From Taxillus chinensis (Eukaryota; Streptophyta; Magnoliopsida; Santalales; Loranthaceae), in NCBI GenBank assembly GCA_023512835.1, contig CM042092.1:26113543-26177542 (forward strand): 64,000 nucleotides of DNA, read 5' to 3'. This document shows positions 1 to 11,649 of the stretch, piece after piece. Position 1 is the first letter of the stretch. Each line of letters begins with the position of its first letter. The position numbers and the translations under genes are program-made. The notes under the pieces were generated by a model. The model ran no database searches. It had not been told where the DNA came from and saw only the letters and a list, made by a program, of their open reading frames with translations.

Positions 1-1296
1 GCCTTATTAGGGCGCCGAGAACTAGGCCTCGTCGGAATCCGCAAGGGATGGAGGCGGCATCCACCAACACTACCGAAGCTCCAAAGGCGTGTCCCTTGTG
101 AGGACAGGCCCTACCTGGATAGACGTCGGCTTGTGGGTGAGATTCGTCTCATCTGACCCGAGAGCCCAGGAGGCGATATACGCAGCCTGAAGCATCGCCG
201 TGGTCTGCAGAAGAAGGGCACCCTCCGCAGCAAAGCTAGGTGGGGCCCGACTCGCAAGTCCCCCTACTCTGGATCCACACGCCCCATCTCCACCTAAGAG
301 AGTGGCGAGGAGTTGTTCATGATAATGGGGCACCGACACGACCGTGTGGGAGGACCCATGGTTCCAGGGTGAGACTTAGGAAAAAGCGGGTCGGAGAGCC
401 AACAGGGCGGGCCGGGCGGTCGAGAAGAAAGTGATACAAGTTGGCATCAGGGGTAGCACAAAAAGGGCAGCCGCGCCACCCCGGGGAGCAAGAGAAGCCC
501 ACCGGACCGCCCGATTGGGTAGGATGCACGCACTAACACGGGCGCAGACCAATTGAAATGCCTCCTTACTCGAGATCGAACCATCAAGCCAAGAATGCCG
601 GAGGGCCCGACATCCGCGCGCAAGATAGAACTTGGTATAGAACGAAAATGACGGAGTAGAGTGGCATGCATCCCACCTGTAGCCAGGGGCCGAGCGAACA
701 AGATAGGCCTTCCGTGTTTGTAGTAGCAAATGGGGCGTGTTTACGCAACCAGAGCGCGACCGAACAACCCAAGTCTAGATGCAGCCAACTTGATGGGGCG
801 GAGCATGGGACAAAAGATCGGCGATCCACGTCTTACACTGGGCGTATTTGAAGAAGACTCGGGCACGTTGACCCGCACGTAAGGCCGGAAGTGGGCAAAT
901 ATTCGGTTCTCGGTGGAGCACACCAGCGCCCACAAGGGGCAACCGCCCCCAAACACCAACAATCCATTTCATCCCTTCGAAAAGGATACGTTCAAGTGGG
1001 GCAAGGAGCTTGACATTATGCATGCCCATCGGCTCCGCACCAAAGGTCAAGACCAAGGACACCAATGCTTTGAGGGCTAATATGCGAGGCCAAACGGGCA
1101 CCCGACGGCAGCAAGAAAATGCCGCAAACCGTAGAGTATTTTGTGCCCCGCAAGCGCGCGGTTAGCAACAATGGGGTGGACTGATAGGTCGGGGTGACAA
1201 GGACCCCGAGATACCGATAAGATGTGGAGATGCCAACGGACTCCTACCCTAATCGAAGATCCGCACCTGCTAGGAGATCATGAGCGATTGGATCAC

Positions 1297-1986
1297 CTAG
1301 CGAGTCATACATTTGCACTTGTCCATCCCGACTGCCATACCCCAAGAAGAGGCCCAAGCATGCACCCTACTCGGCCAAGTCATTAGGTCCGCCACCGAGT
1401 CCGCGAGAAGGACTAGGTCATCGGCAAAAAGAAGGCCGGGGATACGGTCGGGGAGACCCAGGAAAATCACCCCACATCGCACCTCCATCACCGCCAACAC
1501 GTCATTAATGAAAATGTTGAAGAGCAAAGGAGAGGCGGGGCAACCTGGGCGTACACCCCGACGAACCCTGGTCGTATCGGATGTTAGGTTACCGAGTTTA
1601 ACTTGGACCGACGAGCTGGCATAAAGAGCCCGAAAGAAACCAAGAGTGCGGCCACCAACCCCTGCCACCCGAATCTTGGCAAGGAGGGCACCATGGGGCA
1701 CCATATCATAGGACTTACGTAAGTCAATGAATGCCACATAGGTGGGCCGACCAAGCACGGATTTGCGATGGAGGGCGATCTCATGGAGCACCGAGACATG
1801 ACCAATACATTCCTCTCCCTTGCGAAAGCTAGCTTGGCCCTTGCTAAAAAAGCCTTGGAGTTCGAGAGCAATAGAGCAGCGATGGGCCACCACCGCCGTT
1901 AAGACTTTGTGTGGGACATTGATGAGATAAATGCTGCGGTGATTCCCCAGGTCCGTGAGATCGCCCTTTTTTGGGGACGAAGACAA
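1297..1986 (-). pseudogene. LINE reverse transcriptase domain
   Basis: An open stretch of 229 codons encodes the palm and fingers of a non-LTR reverse transcriptase. It begins with a KKGDLTDLGNHRSI-like block (family form is 'K.G....NYRPISL'), then AFIDLRKSYD (first catalytic Asp), RRGVRPGCPASPLLFN (the region that is usually GVRQGDPLSP) and LLFADDLVLLAD (the paired catalytic Asp). The R-P in place of R-Q looks like a recent substitution. Upstream pieces of the same protein lie at 2256-2453 (LRDNDGMLLVEPAAI...WTSHNRALL), separated by frameshifts at about 1990-2250. The wording GCPASPLLFN differs from typical plant L1 (QGDPLSP) and RTE families, so the clade is uncertain. Confidence 0.8.
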
Positions 1987-2255
1987 GAACAGCCATGTTT
2001 AAAGAGTCAAGAACAACGGAACACTGCCAAAGCACGTTAAACCGTGAGGTGAGCACACGCACCATAGAACCTTGGCCGAGTTTACGGCAAAAGCAGCCCC
2101 ACGACCACACCGATGAGAGTTGGTACCACCCAACATACACTTGAGGAAGCCCGGGGGCAGGCCATCAGGTCTAGCCGCTTTGTGAAGGCAGATCTCCGAA
2201 CCATCGCCTTAATCTCCTTCTAGGAGATGGTGGAATCTAGGCCTACAATGGCCTG

Positions 2256-2453
2256 TCAGCGTGAGGAAAGGAGGGTAGCATAATGGGCCTCGGTGTATTC
2301 ATCGGGAGTGTCTAAAAGAGCCCGGTTGTGTGAGGTCCAGCACCCAAGGATAGCGGCGGGCTCAACGAGCAACATACCATCATTGTCACGCAAGGGCCGG
2401 ATGGACCGAGGGCCTAACTTACCAATACTTGCGAACTCCTGGTAGCGTGCCAA
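2256..2453 (-). pseudogene. LINE segment just upstream of the RT core
   Basis: A 65-codon minus-strand piece contains LRDNDGMLLVEP and CWTSHNRALLDTP. These resemble the linker between endonuclease and RT in LINE polyproteins, where a statement of the type 'l.d.dG....d...i...w..hf..Ll' precedes the RT. It is separated from the RT core by frameshifts. The stretch 2460-2717 reads poorly and probably belongs to the same linker. Confidence 0.55.
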
Positions 2454-2717
2454 AACCGGCGGGGTTCGCGACGGTCAAGGAAACGACAACCGCATTTAAC
2501 TTGTTGGTGGAAACAGTTCACTCGCAGGCCGCAAAGCTTGCTTTGCATCAGCCTTCGCCCGCACCCAACATCGGACAGCCCGTTGGCCTTCCGGAGAAAC
2601 AGGGAGAGACGTTGAACTCGGAGAAGCAACGACGCCGTCGCGCAATCGGACGTCTGGAGGTGCGGGCGCACTGCAAAGAATCGACGACCCCTGTAAGGAA
2701 TCGTATTTGAGTGACAT

Positions 2718-3399
2718 TGTAAGTGTATTTATTATTGAGAATGATAATATTTAAAAGGCAATGTGATTGTCGACGTGAGTGTTTTAGCTATAAGTGAGCT
2801 TAGTTTAGAGTCCTGGAGTCCCGCAAGGATATTTTAGTATTTTGAGTATTATTATTATTATTATTATTATTAATTTATTGAGATTATTGTTAATATTATT
2901 ATTACTATAATTATTAAGATTATTATTATCATTACTAATCCTATAATTATTGTTATTATTATTAGATTTAATAATATATATATATATATATATATATATT
3001 TTGATGAGTATAAAAGGGAGACTTGGGGTAGAAACCCTACATTGGTGTGTTTGCGCAGAGCCTGGTGAGAGAGGAGCATAGGATATGAAGCCGTCATGTT
3101 CTATTGATCTCTCGAGTCTATATCCAGGATAGGTGATTTCTAAATCCTTCATCGCTTTTATTGCATGTATGTAAATGGTTAAGAGTAGATATCTATACGT
3201 TTACCCCTATTGTTGTACGTGAAGAAGATAGATGTATATATAACATCCGAATATTTGGAAAAAAATGGTCGTCATTTTCTTCTTTTTTTTCCACCCAATC
3301 TCTCAAGCTCCAAATCGTGGCTGGTACGGGTTGTACTTGTTGATCTTCCCATTATCATTTTATTATTCCACATTATTATTATCCCATTATCGTGAGAAG
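2718..3399 (+). mobile_element. LTR (plus orientation), U3-R part, gypsy-type
   Basis: It starts with TGTAAGTG, runs through an ATT-rich stretch and reaches a TATA box (TATAAAA at 3009-3015), followed by GTAGAAACCCTA about 20 bases later. The same order (TTA-rich tract, TATA, AGAAACCCTA, GTGTG) occurs in inverted orientation at 5560-5700, so the two are copies of one LTR family. This copy is interrupted at 3400 and appears to resume at about 6880, ending at 8100 with GGGCGTGATA. No matching target-site duplication was found across 2718/8100. Confidence 0.55.
3009..3015 (+). promoter_or_regulatory. TATA box of the plus-oriented LTR
   Basis: TATAAAA lies in an LTR context, with the leader-like AGAAACCCTA sequence just downstream that is repeated after the TATA box of the inverted copy at 5679-5685. 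Confidence 0.5.
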
Positions 3400-4590
3400 T
3401 ATCACGCCCCCAAATTCTAAATACAACAGAACTAGGAACGTGACGTCCCCATGGCCACACTATGGGGGTCGGGGAAATTAATGACTAACCCAATCTTGTA
3501 CAACTCCACAACAAGGGTAGAATTGTACTTACCAATGATCCAATTAAATATTCAAGCAAGTAAATAAGTATAATAATGCAACTAGTATTACTAAAATTCA
3601 AACATAACCCATGACATCAAGTATAAACAAGGTCAACCAATCAAGGCCATACAACCGCCATGGACCCAAGTCCGGAAAATAAAACAAATAAATAGAAAAA
3701 TAAATAGTCAATGGAATGAATCCTGCACCAAGGATGTTACGCTTTGCTCCGCTATGGTTCCACCAGGTACTCCCTACAACCTTGTAGGAAATAAAAATAA
3801 CATAGGGTGAGCACAAATGCTCGTAGGTGATCTCCATCTCCTCACCATCCTATAACATGAAATCCTAAGACTACATGATTGGTGTATGCTTGTGCCGGTA
3901 TAGTGTTTAATTCTATCACAAGAAGCTTACATAAAATCACAAAAAATATAATATCACACGCATTACGATTCAATCACGAATTCACACCAAATAATCCAAT
4001 CGACAAACTTCCCACAACCAACTCCCTGGGATCCTGTCACTACCAGATAGCCATATGTGGGACCTGTGTACCCCTAACAACAACCTACCAAATATGGGAC
4101 CTGAGTTAACCAGCCACTTAGGGGACCCGCAGCCTCTTGCCAGCCTATGTGGGACCCAGTGGTTAACCCAACCAATTTCATCACAAAATTCACGCCCATA
4201 ATTAATAAACACCAATTTATCATATCTACACACATAATTAATAAACAAGGTTTCCACCATCAAGACTCAAAGACAACAAACCTTACACATAATTAATAAA
4301 CAAGGTTTCCACCACCAAGACTCAATACAACAACCTTTACAAGCACTTAAATAACCAAACCAAGAATAATGTGTCACAAACGATACATATATATAATAAG
4401 CCACAAATAATGTTATTTTAATGTCAAATAAATAATACCAACCCCAAACCATATTAATTTAATTAAATAACTAAATCACGCGTAAGCAATGTTTATATTA
4501 AGAACTAACAATGTAGAGTCGAATAATAATAATAATAATAATAACAATAATTATTATTATTATTATTATTATGTTATGAAGTCAATAATT

Positions 4591-4822
4591 GATGGCTACC
4601 AAGACACCCTCTACGCCTACGCCTACCGCTCATTTACCACATCGCGTCACCTCTGGCACCATCGACTACATCATCGGCGACGCCGCCTCCATCTTCCGGA
4701 ACTACACCATGGTGGTCCAGGCCCCTCTCCACCCAGTGGTGCGTCGTTAATGCACAGGGTGACTAGGACCAACATCGATCTTCGATCATCGTCATCCTGA
4801 ACTCCTGCTTCGTGACCGATCC
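4591..4822 (+). pseudogene. captured pectin methylesterase (pectinesterase) fragment
   Basis: On the plus strand this encodes DGYQDTLYAYAYRSF (4591 on), then after a one-base frame change SGTIDYIIGDAASIFRNYT (4652-4708) and, further on, NAQGD...IVILNSC. In plant pectin methylesterases these are the G-[FY]-Q-D-T-L-Y block with its conserved Gln and Asp, the catalytic GTVDFIFGDA block with the second Asp, and the 'TAQGR.d....gi.i.nC' block, in this order. The enzyme de-esterifies pectin in cell walls. Only about 75 residues are present, with a frameshift and an in-frame TAG, so it is a non-functional fragment. The GC-rich insert sits inside LTR-type DNA, which points to gene capture by the transposon. 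Confidence 0.72.
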
Positions 4823-5540
4823 AAAGATACGCGCCATGGAGGCAACCAACAGGGCTTGGCGCCTTTGCTATGCGAGAAAGGCCAGGCCATTACACCCTTC
4901 GATAATAATATTATCAATTAACGCAACCAGATCACGATGCAACACCTCGACACCTCTCGTCGCACGTAGCAGGGACCGTATCATCGCACGACAGTCTGCT
5001 ACTACGAGGAAGGCCAAGCCGTTTGGCCTGGCTAATACGAATTACAATATTAGTAATAATTGGTTAAGACTGCAAGAACGCGGAAACGAGCGGACGTGAA
5101 ACCGTGCGTCACTTGGTGGCCGACCAGTGTGTGGACTTTGATGCACACGTATATACATATATATATGTATAAACAATAGGCGCCGTAGGGAAGGCCACCT
5201 CGATCCTCTAATCTTAAAACTGCCAGAGTTTGTTTCCAAATTGGGCTGTGGTTCCCCTACCGTTCCGATCAAGAGCGACCTCTAACTCATGCCCTATTCC
5301 CAAATCCACCCCCGACGCTGCACCTCTAACCCTAGCACGAAGCCATTGTCATCGCAGCTCTCTAAGAGGCGGGAGTGGGGCTACGCTTATGGCGGTCAAC
5401 GTAGGTTAAGTGATACTAGTTACAAAAAACGATCGTGTATATATGTGTATGTATATCTATATAACAAACTTTTATTTATATATATGTATTCACATACTAT
5501 TAAAAATCGATCGTGCTTCTCCGCGTTCATGCAATAAACA
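4823..5540. other. GC-richer sequence of unknown origin inside the LTR
   Basis: The stretch is richer in GC than the flanking AT repeats and may be further captured DNA. The short open frames at 4812-5099 and 5289-5537 resemble nothing I recognise. A small TATA-rich run lies at 5150-5170. Confidence 0.3.
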
Positions 5541-5678
5541 AGGAAGAATCTAGGATCACCTACCTAGATTAAGCTTCAAAGTTTGAACATCAGAACGGCT
5601 TCTCTTTACTTTCTTCCTTCACTGGGACTCTTGCACACACACCATGAACCTAGGGTTTCTGCCCTAAGCTCCACCTCT

Positions 5679-5685
5679 TTTTATA
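5679..5685 (-). promoter_or_regulatory. TATA box of the minus-oriented LTR
   Basis: The minus strand reads GAGTATAAAAAGAGG, followed downstream by GCAGAAACCCTAGG. This is the same arrangement as at 3009 in the plus-oriented copy. Confidence 0.55.
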
Positions 5686-5693
5686 CTCTCTCC

Positions 5694-5905
<212 letters not shown>

Positions 5906-6204
5906 CTTAATAGTTGCAATAATAGTAATAATTACCCATTATAATAATTAATAACAATAATAACGATAATAATAATAAATCCAATAATCGCACTAATAAT
6001 ATTAAGTCATAACATTCATTAATATAATAATAATCCAAATACTTAAATAATCACATTAATAATATCACCATTATAATAACTAAACATATTTAAATAATAT
6101 TTAAAATAAACTCAAATTACTAATGCTAAGGCCACGCTGCTGAATAGATATCTTAAGCTTTATTCGGCCTAACTTCCAACCTCACACGTGCACTGGTCTT
6201 TACA

Positions 6205-6720
6205 TTCTCCCCACCTTAGGACTTTTCGTCCTCGAAAAGCCAATTGACTCCAACGCCGCAAATATCACCACCACCACAAGATGTTAGACCTCACTATCCA
6301 ACCAAGCCCACATTTACGCAAATACAATCATTGTCACCCATTCTAAAACACCCAAACCATCTTACAAATTTACTAACCCACAAGCGGCGAGCCGATACGA
6401 TATCTCCCATTTACCGAATCTAGCATGCGGTCTCAAGCAACGTATAAACACATGAAACAACCACTCACATAACACGATATCGGGAAAATCCTTACACGAA
6501 GATAGACCCTACTGGATCCTCCGTGCGGTAGTAGCAACACACGATCAGCGGCAAATCGTCTCCACGAGAAAGGGTGGTGACCTATAGGACCTGCTCCCAT
6601 ACCCCTATTCGCCCAAAGCAACCCAAGCAATACAGTTGCTTCTTTTTATTTATTTAGTTATTTACTTACTTTTCCTATAACAAAAAAAAAAAAAGGAAAC
6701 GTCTCTTCACGAGTTGAATA
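6205..6720 (-). mobile_element. 3' internal fragment of a gypsy element next to its LTR
   Basis: The minus strand of 6205-6240 reads CTTTTCGAGGACGAAAAG, then a purine-rich tract (GGTGGGGAGAA) abutting the LTR start. The same 'GGACGAAAAG...GGGGAGA.AATGTAA' arrangement is found at 36773-36803 at the 3' LTR of chromovirus B. Upstream (6241-6660) I find no recognisable coding sequence. The left limit of this fragment is uncertain. Confidence 0.5.
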
Positions 6721-6802
6721 ATTGGAAGGTTGTACGGAAGTTTGGCACTTTCGTTGCAGGAGGGCATGCATAAGTCGTCAGGTTTTGTTATATGGTCCGA
6801 TA

Positions 6803-6804
<2 letters not shown>

Positions 6805-6871
<67 letters not shown>
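6805..6871. repeat. (AT)n microsatellite
   Basis: An uninterrupted AT dinucleotide run of about 33 units. It gives rise to spurious Ile-Tyr open frames on both strands. Confidence 0.97.
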
Positions 6872-6874
<3 letters not shown>

Positions 6875-6879
6875 GTTTT

Positions 6880-8100
6880 ATGTATACATGTTTCGATACA
6901 CTACAAAGTTGAGAATTTACCAAGAAATATGAATCAAACTAGATTTAATTTAGTAGAAAAATAATATGTTAATTGATACCATTCCTATAATAAGGTCAAA
7001 CAAAAATTATGATATTATTAGTTTAATAATATAAATATTGTTTGGGGTTGACATTGTTAATTTAGTAATATAGATATTATCTCGGGCTTGATATTGTAGT
7101 TTAATACAAATACTATTAGGCTTGATATTATCAAAATTGTTATTATTAAATTGACATTGGAAATATTATTGGTAGATAATATTATTAATCTGATATTAAA
7201 AATATTAATTGTGGCTTGACATTATCAATTTGATTATTTACATATAATTTATGGTACGTTATTACTGATTTAGTGATTTAAATATTTTGTTAAGCTGTTG
7301 TATTGAATATTAATTTTAAGAAATTCTATTTGTTGATTCTATGCGTGATTAGTGGTGGAGTTGTTTGGGTTAACCACGGGTCCCATATAGTAAGGGCGGC
7401 CCGGTCCCTATGTGGCCGGTTAACCCAGGTCCCATATGTGGCGGGTTGTCGTTAGGGACACCATGGTCCCTCATATGACTATTTGGTAGGATCGGGATTC
7501 TTGGAGTTGGTAGCGGGGATCTTGTGGATGGTTGGATTTATGGTGTGAACCTTTGATGGATGAAATGTAATAGGTGTGATGCTATATTTGTGATTAAATG
7601 TGAGCTTATTGTGATAGAATAGGACACTACTGTGAGACAAGCATACACTGATCATGTAGTCTTAGGATTTCATGTTATAGGATAATGAGGAGAGATCACC
7701 TCTGGCTTTTGTGCTCACCCCTACTTTGTTGACATGTTTCGGTATCAACTCATTCGCTAGAGGTTAGTCCAAAATTAATTGTTATTCATTTCACATTTTG
7801 TCATAATTTAGTTTATGGATTTTGTAAGACATATTTGGTTTTATTGATTGAATATCTAGACGAGGGTCCGTGAAAGTTGTATTGGATATTATAGCATGAC
7901 TCTGTTATTAATAAATTATTTTCCTTAGCTTCATAGCATGTGAGAATGTACAGAATACCCCGATGTATGATTGTATAGGTATATCTCGGACAGACCCGTT
8001 GTGTAGTCCATATCGGTGCTAGTCACCAACCCCTTTACCCCTTCAAGGGCATGGGAAGTCACGCTCTTAGTTCTGGTCTTTCCAGATTTAGGGCGTGATA
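6880..8100 (+). mobile_element. LTR (plus orientation), U5 part
   Basis: This AT-rich stretch contains diverged repeats of the type GGCTTGATATTAT..AATTT at about 7040-7240 (roughly 40-base spacing), and then the right arm of the inverted repeat with 3400-4460. Bases 7960-8100 (ATGTATGATTGTATAGG ... GGTGCTAGTCACC ... AGTTCTGG ... GGGCGTGATA) match the end of chromovirus A's LTR at 34870-35017 in order, so this is the 3' end of an LTR of the same broad family. I read it as the remainder of the LTR that starts at 2718. Confidence 0.5.
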
Positions 8101-9080
8101 ACCCCGCCACTGCCCCGACGAGGTCAGAGTGAGGTCCCTTGCAATTTGCTGAGTTGTGACCCCCAACTGAGTCACCAGGGAAACGGGGTCAGACAACAGG
8201 TCTTCCGCCAAGGCAGCTAGAGCTGCTCACCGGTTAGAGAGCCGAATCGGGTCCGAACAAACCGCAATCTGCGGTCCCAACGGGAGGGAGAGGAGCGGCC
8301 ACGGCGGTTGTGGCGGAAGTTGAAGTCCCTAAACGCAATATGAAGGGGGCAATGATCGGAACTATCAACGTGGTGGCACACGGACGCACTTAGTGAGCAG
8401 ACCCTCGCAAGAGGATTAACCAAGAAATGGTCAATAGAACTAATGCCTGAACCTTTACGCGAGTGGAACGTCTCCAGATCCATTCACCGATAGGACCCTG
8501 AGGCCAAATCGGGAGCCCATTTGGCCAACTTCCTCAGGGGGTGTTCCAATCCCCAAGCACCATGAGCGGGGCACCAGGTGGGTGTCAAGCGGACACCGAC
8601 ACCCGGCCGACTCGAGAAAGGACCGACATGCGCCAGCACGGTGGTGTCGTTACGGAATGTGGACACCACCCACCACCCGGAGATGCCCTCGAGGTGCCGA
8701 GAAGAAAGATGAGCCCACGGTTGGGGCGAGTTTGAGACACCCACTTCAAAGGCCTCGAACGTCGGTGCATGGACGGCGAGGGCAAGGCCCCGTTCGCTAA
8801 TGCCACGACGAGATCCCCGAGATTGAAAAACCCGGAAGTTGGGTAAGGCCACCGGCCATTTGGAGTCCCAGACCAACGTCTCCTGAAGGCACAAAATACC
8901 CCACCCTTCCTGCTGCACCGTATAGAGAACATCTAACTGTTTGACTGAAAGCCACACACAATCCAAGTCGCAATCCGGCTAAACGGAGGGCGCAAGGACA
9001 GGACGGTACCACAGCTATAGGAGGGGCAAGACGCGCTTGGGCTCGGGACAAAAAAGGGAGTTGGGGCGCACATACCACGC
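8101..9080 (-). mobile_element. LINE, 5' portion with endonuclease
   Basis: GC-rich minus-strand sequence resumes exactly where the LTR-type DNA stops (8100). It holds the apurinic-type endonuclease of the LINE whose reverse transcriptase lies at 1-2717. The 5' end is not clear: bases 8990-9150 lie between the first recognisable endonuclease residues and the gypsy gag that begins at about 9150. Confidence 0.72.
8217..8966 (-). pseudogene. LINE endonuclease (exonuclease-endonuclease-phosphatase fold)
   Basis: Two abutting minus-strand open frames (8484-8966 and 8217-8483) together give an AP-endonuclease-like domain. Near the start is WGILCLQETLVW (the family's 'D.l.lQET' with the catalytic Glu). 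Towards the end are SSIDHFLVN (family S..ID.i......) and SSDHCPLHIAF (family SDH.p, the catalytic Asp-His). The Asn-Arg-Gly block expected at the N-terminus is degraded and an in-frame TAG separates the two parts. In LINEs this domain nicks target DNA to prime reverse transcription. Confidence 0.75.
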
Positions 9081-9149
9081 GGGGGCCGCCTGCTCGAGCC
9101 GGGAAAAGATGGCCGAGATAGATGCTACAGGAGCAAAGATATCGAACCG

Positions 9150-10382
9150 ATACGAGTCATCGCGCCGGAATCGTGCGTCTTGGTCCACTCGTATCCCTCT
9201 CTTCGTCTTCCGTAATCATCGTGGAGAACTTTGAGCGCTTCGGACACTCGAACGCCTTGTGAGGGCCTTCACAAAGGAAATAGGAGATCCTTGGCTTCTC
9301 CCCGTCCTTGGAACTATTCGCGAAAATGTTTTGGGCGATAGTCCTTGGACGGTTGGAAGGGTCTCCCTTTCCTTTACTTCGTTGTCTCCCCACGTTTCTC
9401 CTTGTGGAAATGCTTTAGGCTTCTTGTATTCAATGAGTGATTCGGCCACCGCCATGGCCGATGCTAGGTCCTGCACATTTCTCCATCGTAACTCCAACTT
9501 CATCCATTATTGCAATCCGTCCATGAAGGAAAATAAGAAATCCTTCGTGGACATATCCGAATCTCCAATATCCAGTTTGAAAATTCATGGACATACTCCC
9601 GCATCGTGCCTTTGTGGGTAAGGCGCCCGAAGTTTCACCCGGACTCGTCCTTTGTATTCGGGGGATAAAATTGGGCTTCGATCTCCCACTTGCAATCCAC
9701 CCAATTATTCATGATGTATAAGCCGCATTCTTTGTCGGCATATCATCGCCTCCACTGCACCATAGCCGATCGACTAAGTAAAGTGGAGCGGTCTTCACCT
9801 TCTTTGCCTCGTCTACAATATTCAAGGCATCGAAGTATTACTCTATAGTCCAGAGGAAGTTGTCTAACGCCCTCGCATTCCTTGACCTAGCATAGGTCTT
9901 AGGCTTCGGCAGTCGATTTTAGAGTTGGAATGGATGCCAATGCCACCTTGGTGATCGCCATCTTGCAGAGAAACCAATCCACCTTGATCTCTTTGATTTC
10001 CTCCTACATCGCCGGGATTTGGGACATGAGAGAATCCTTAAGCCCCTCGAATCGAGAGTTCATGTCATCTATGACGAGTTGAGAAGCCCTTGTATCTTCC
10101 CATAGCTTTCACACCCTTTGACTCCGGCCTTTCAATGCTTCCGGGTGCTCCTCGATCACCTCCATCTCGGTCTAACGCTTACTCCACTTTAGCTAGTCGA
10201 CTCTCTAGCGGACATGTTTCCCTCAAAACGGACTTATCTCTCTTCCATTCCTTAACGTTGTGCTCCTTTTCATGGCCTTTGTGGCCATTAATAATAACAG
10301 ATCCTCCGTTTGTCATTTTGCACCGTCTCGAAACTTTTGATTGTTCCACCGAATTTGGCACCAAACTCGTGCTCGATACCAC
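9150..10382 (-). pseudogene. gypsy-type gag (minus strand) with CCHC zinc knuckle
   Basis: Reading from 10382 downwards, an N-terminal piece (MTNGGSVIING..., 10179-10382) is followed by degraded sequence and a capsid-like segment at 9216-9503. A zinc knuckle is read as FLCEGPHKAFECPK (minus, near 9280), close to the C-x2-C-x4-H-x4-C pattern with the first Cys replaced. Several frameshifts are present. A primer binding site and LTR lie immediately upstream on this strand (10368-11586), so this is the 5' part of an LTR element whose remainder is missing beyond 9150, where LINE sequence begins. Confidence 0.6.
10368..10382 (-). other. primer binding site (initiator Met tRNA type)
   Basis: The minus strand reads TGGTATCGAGC, close to the widely used TGGTATCAGAGC primer site complementary to plant initiator Met tRNA. 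It lies directly next to the LTR end at 10384. Confidence 0.6.
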
Positions 10383-10383
10383 T

Positions 10384-11586
10384 TGTCACAGGGTCAACCT
10401 TTATCGTAGCTTAACCCATGTAGCACCTAGTTCCAACCTTGTACGAAGGAACGCTAGGTCAGCCTAACTCGTCGCATTTGATCGAAACCCATCGATTAGT
10501 TATAAAGTAATTGTGGTAGGAGCACTTAGCAGAAGAAAGATTGAATGAAGGCAACAAACGATTGCATTGATTGCTTAAAAGCTTTACAATATCACTCCCC
10601 TACATATAGATGTTAACACATTTCCGGCATTGACACCAGGAGACATCATTTTAGCTAGAGCATTGAAATCTCTACAACTCACTCTATAAACTAAGTTACA
10701 ACACTTTACAACGGGAAATACCCCAAAATGGCCTAAGTGTGCTAAGATAAGCCTCGGTTCATGACATATGTTTATATCTTGGACCAAGGAGAAATAAAAC
10801 TCACAATGTGGGACAAACATGCATATGAAGAAGCAAAATCGTGGAAAATGAGTTAGATTTCGGAGCAACTTCAAAAATTCATAATTTTCTCCACAAAGCT
10901 CGGATTATGGTCAAAGTGGTCTTGTTTTTCTAGAAATTCTGTTAAATATATTCTAAAATTAGAATCACTCAAAAAGGATTATCCTTTTTGGATAAAGTTG
11001 GGAAAAAATCGTAAAGGGTACATAACGGATGAACATTATGGTCGTTAGTTTCAAAACTCATAACTAATTGCATACAAATCGGAATGACTTCAAATCTATT
11101 AGAGATGATAAATAGAGATGTTATCTGACTAATGCAACTTACCATGAAGGATTCCAGTAAGTATTGGGAAAGTTATTAGCAAAACAAGGTGATGCGCACC
11201 GATTGTCCCATAAAAACTTAGTTACTAACTTCAAAAAATCATAACTAATTATATAGAGACATAATAACCTCAAACAAGTTGAAAATGATAGATAATGATA
11301 TTATCTAATCAATTTAAGTGACATTGTTTGATTCCAACAAGTATTTAGAAATTTATTAGCAAAACAATGCGCACGATCTGGCAAATCAATCCAAATTGCA
11401 TACAAAACTTGATACTTTTGTTATAATCTCTTCATTTCTTCTTAGATCGAAAGGCATCAAGTGTGTTGTTTTCTGAATTTTAGCCTCTATCATTTAGTTC
11501 TTGCCTTGGGGCATTTTAAGGTCTCCCAAAGTGGTCCTTGGTCGTGTGGTCTTTTCGTCGAGTATGGTTACGATTTAACCCTGTCA
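10384..11586 (-). mobile_element. 5' LTR of the minus-strand gypsy element
   Basis: On the minus strand it starts TGACAGGGTT (11586) and ends ACCCTGTGACA (10384), with complementary short ends as LTRs have, and it is followed by a primer binding site. At 1203 bp it is within the normal LTR range. The other LTR is not in the window, so no target duplication can be checked. Confidence 0.55.
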
Positions 11587-11649
11587 ACCTGGGGTTCAAT
11601 GACTAGTGTTCATAGATTATTTTATGCATGATAGGAGTCATGCAAGGTG

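Larger units (their letters stand above)
1..2717 (-). mobile_element. LINE (non-LTR retrotransposon), 3' portion, decayed
   Basis: This is the downstream half of a minus-strand LINE: reverse transcriptase at about 1290-2450, then a C-terminal region reading towards position 1 and continuing off the window. The block is GC-rich, unlike the AT-rich DNA that follows at 2718. Minus-strand reading pieces at 775-1101 and 376-729 lie where the region downstream of the RT is expected, in shifting frames. The endonuclease half lies at 8101-9000 on the same strand, so about 5.4 kb of LTR-type sequence (2718-8100) separates the two halves. Frameshifts and stops show it is dead. No poly-A tail is seen because the 3' end is outside the window. 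Confidence 0.8.

Noticed and set aside
2805..3152. Minus-strand frame rich in Ile and Asn
   Set aside because: Translation of ATT/TA-rich LTR sequence; no domain.
6675..6964. Open frames of alternating Ile-Tyr on both strands
   Set aside because: Translation of the AT microsatellite at 6805-6871.
9259..9621. 120-codon plus-strand open frame
   Set aside because: Antisense to the minus-strand gypsy gag, whose zinc-knuckle and capsid words explain the region.
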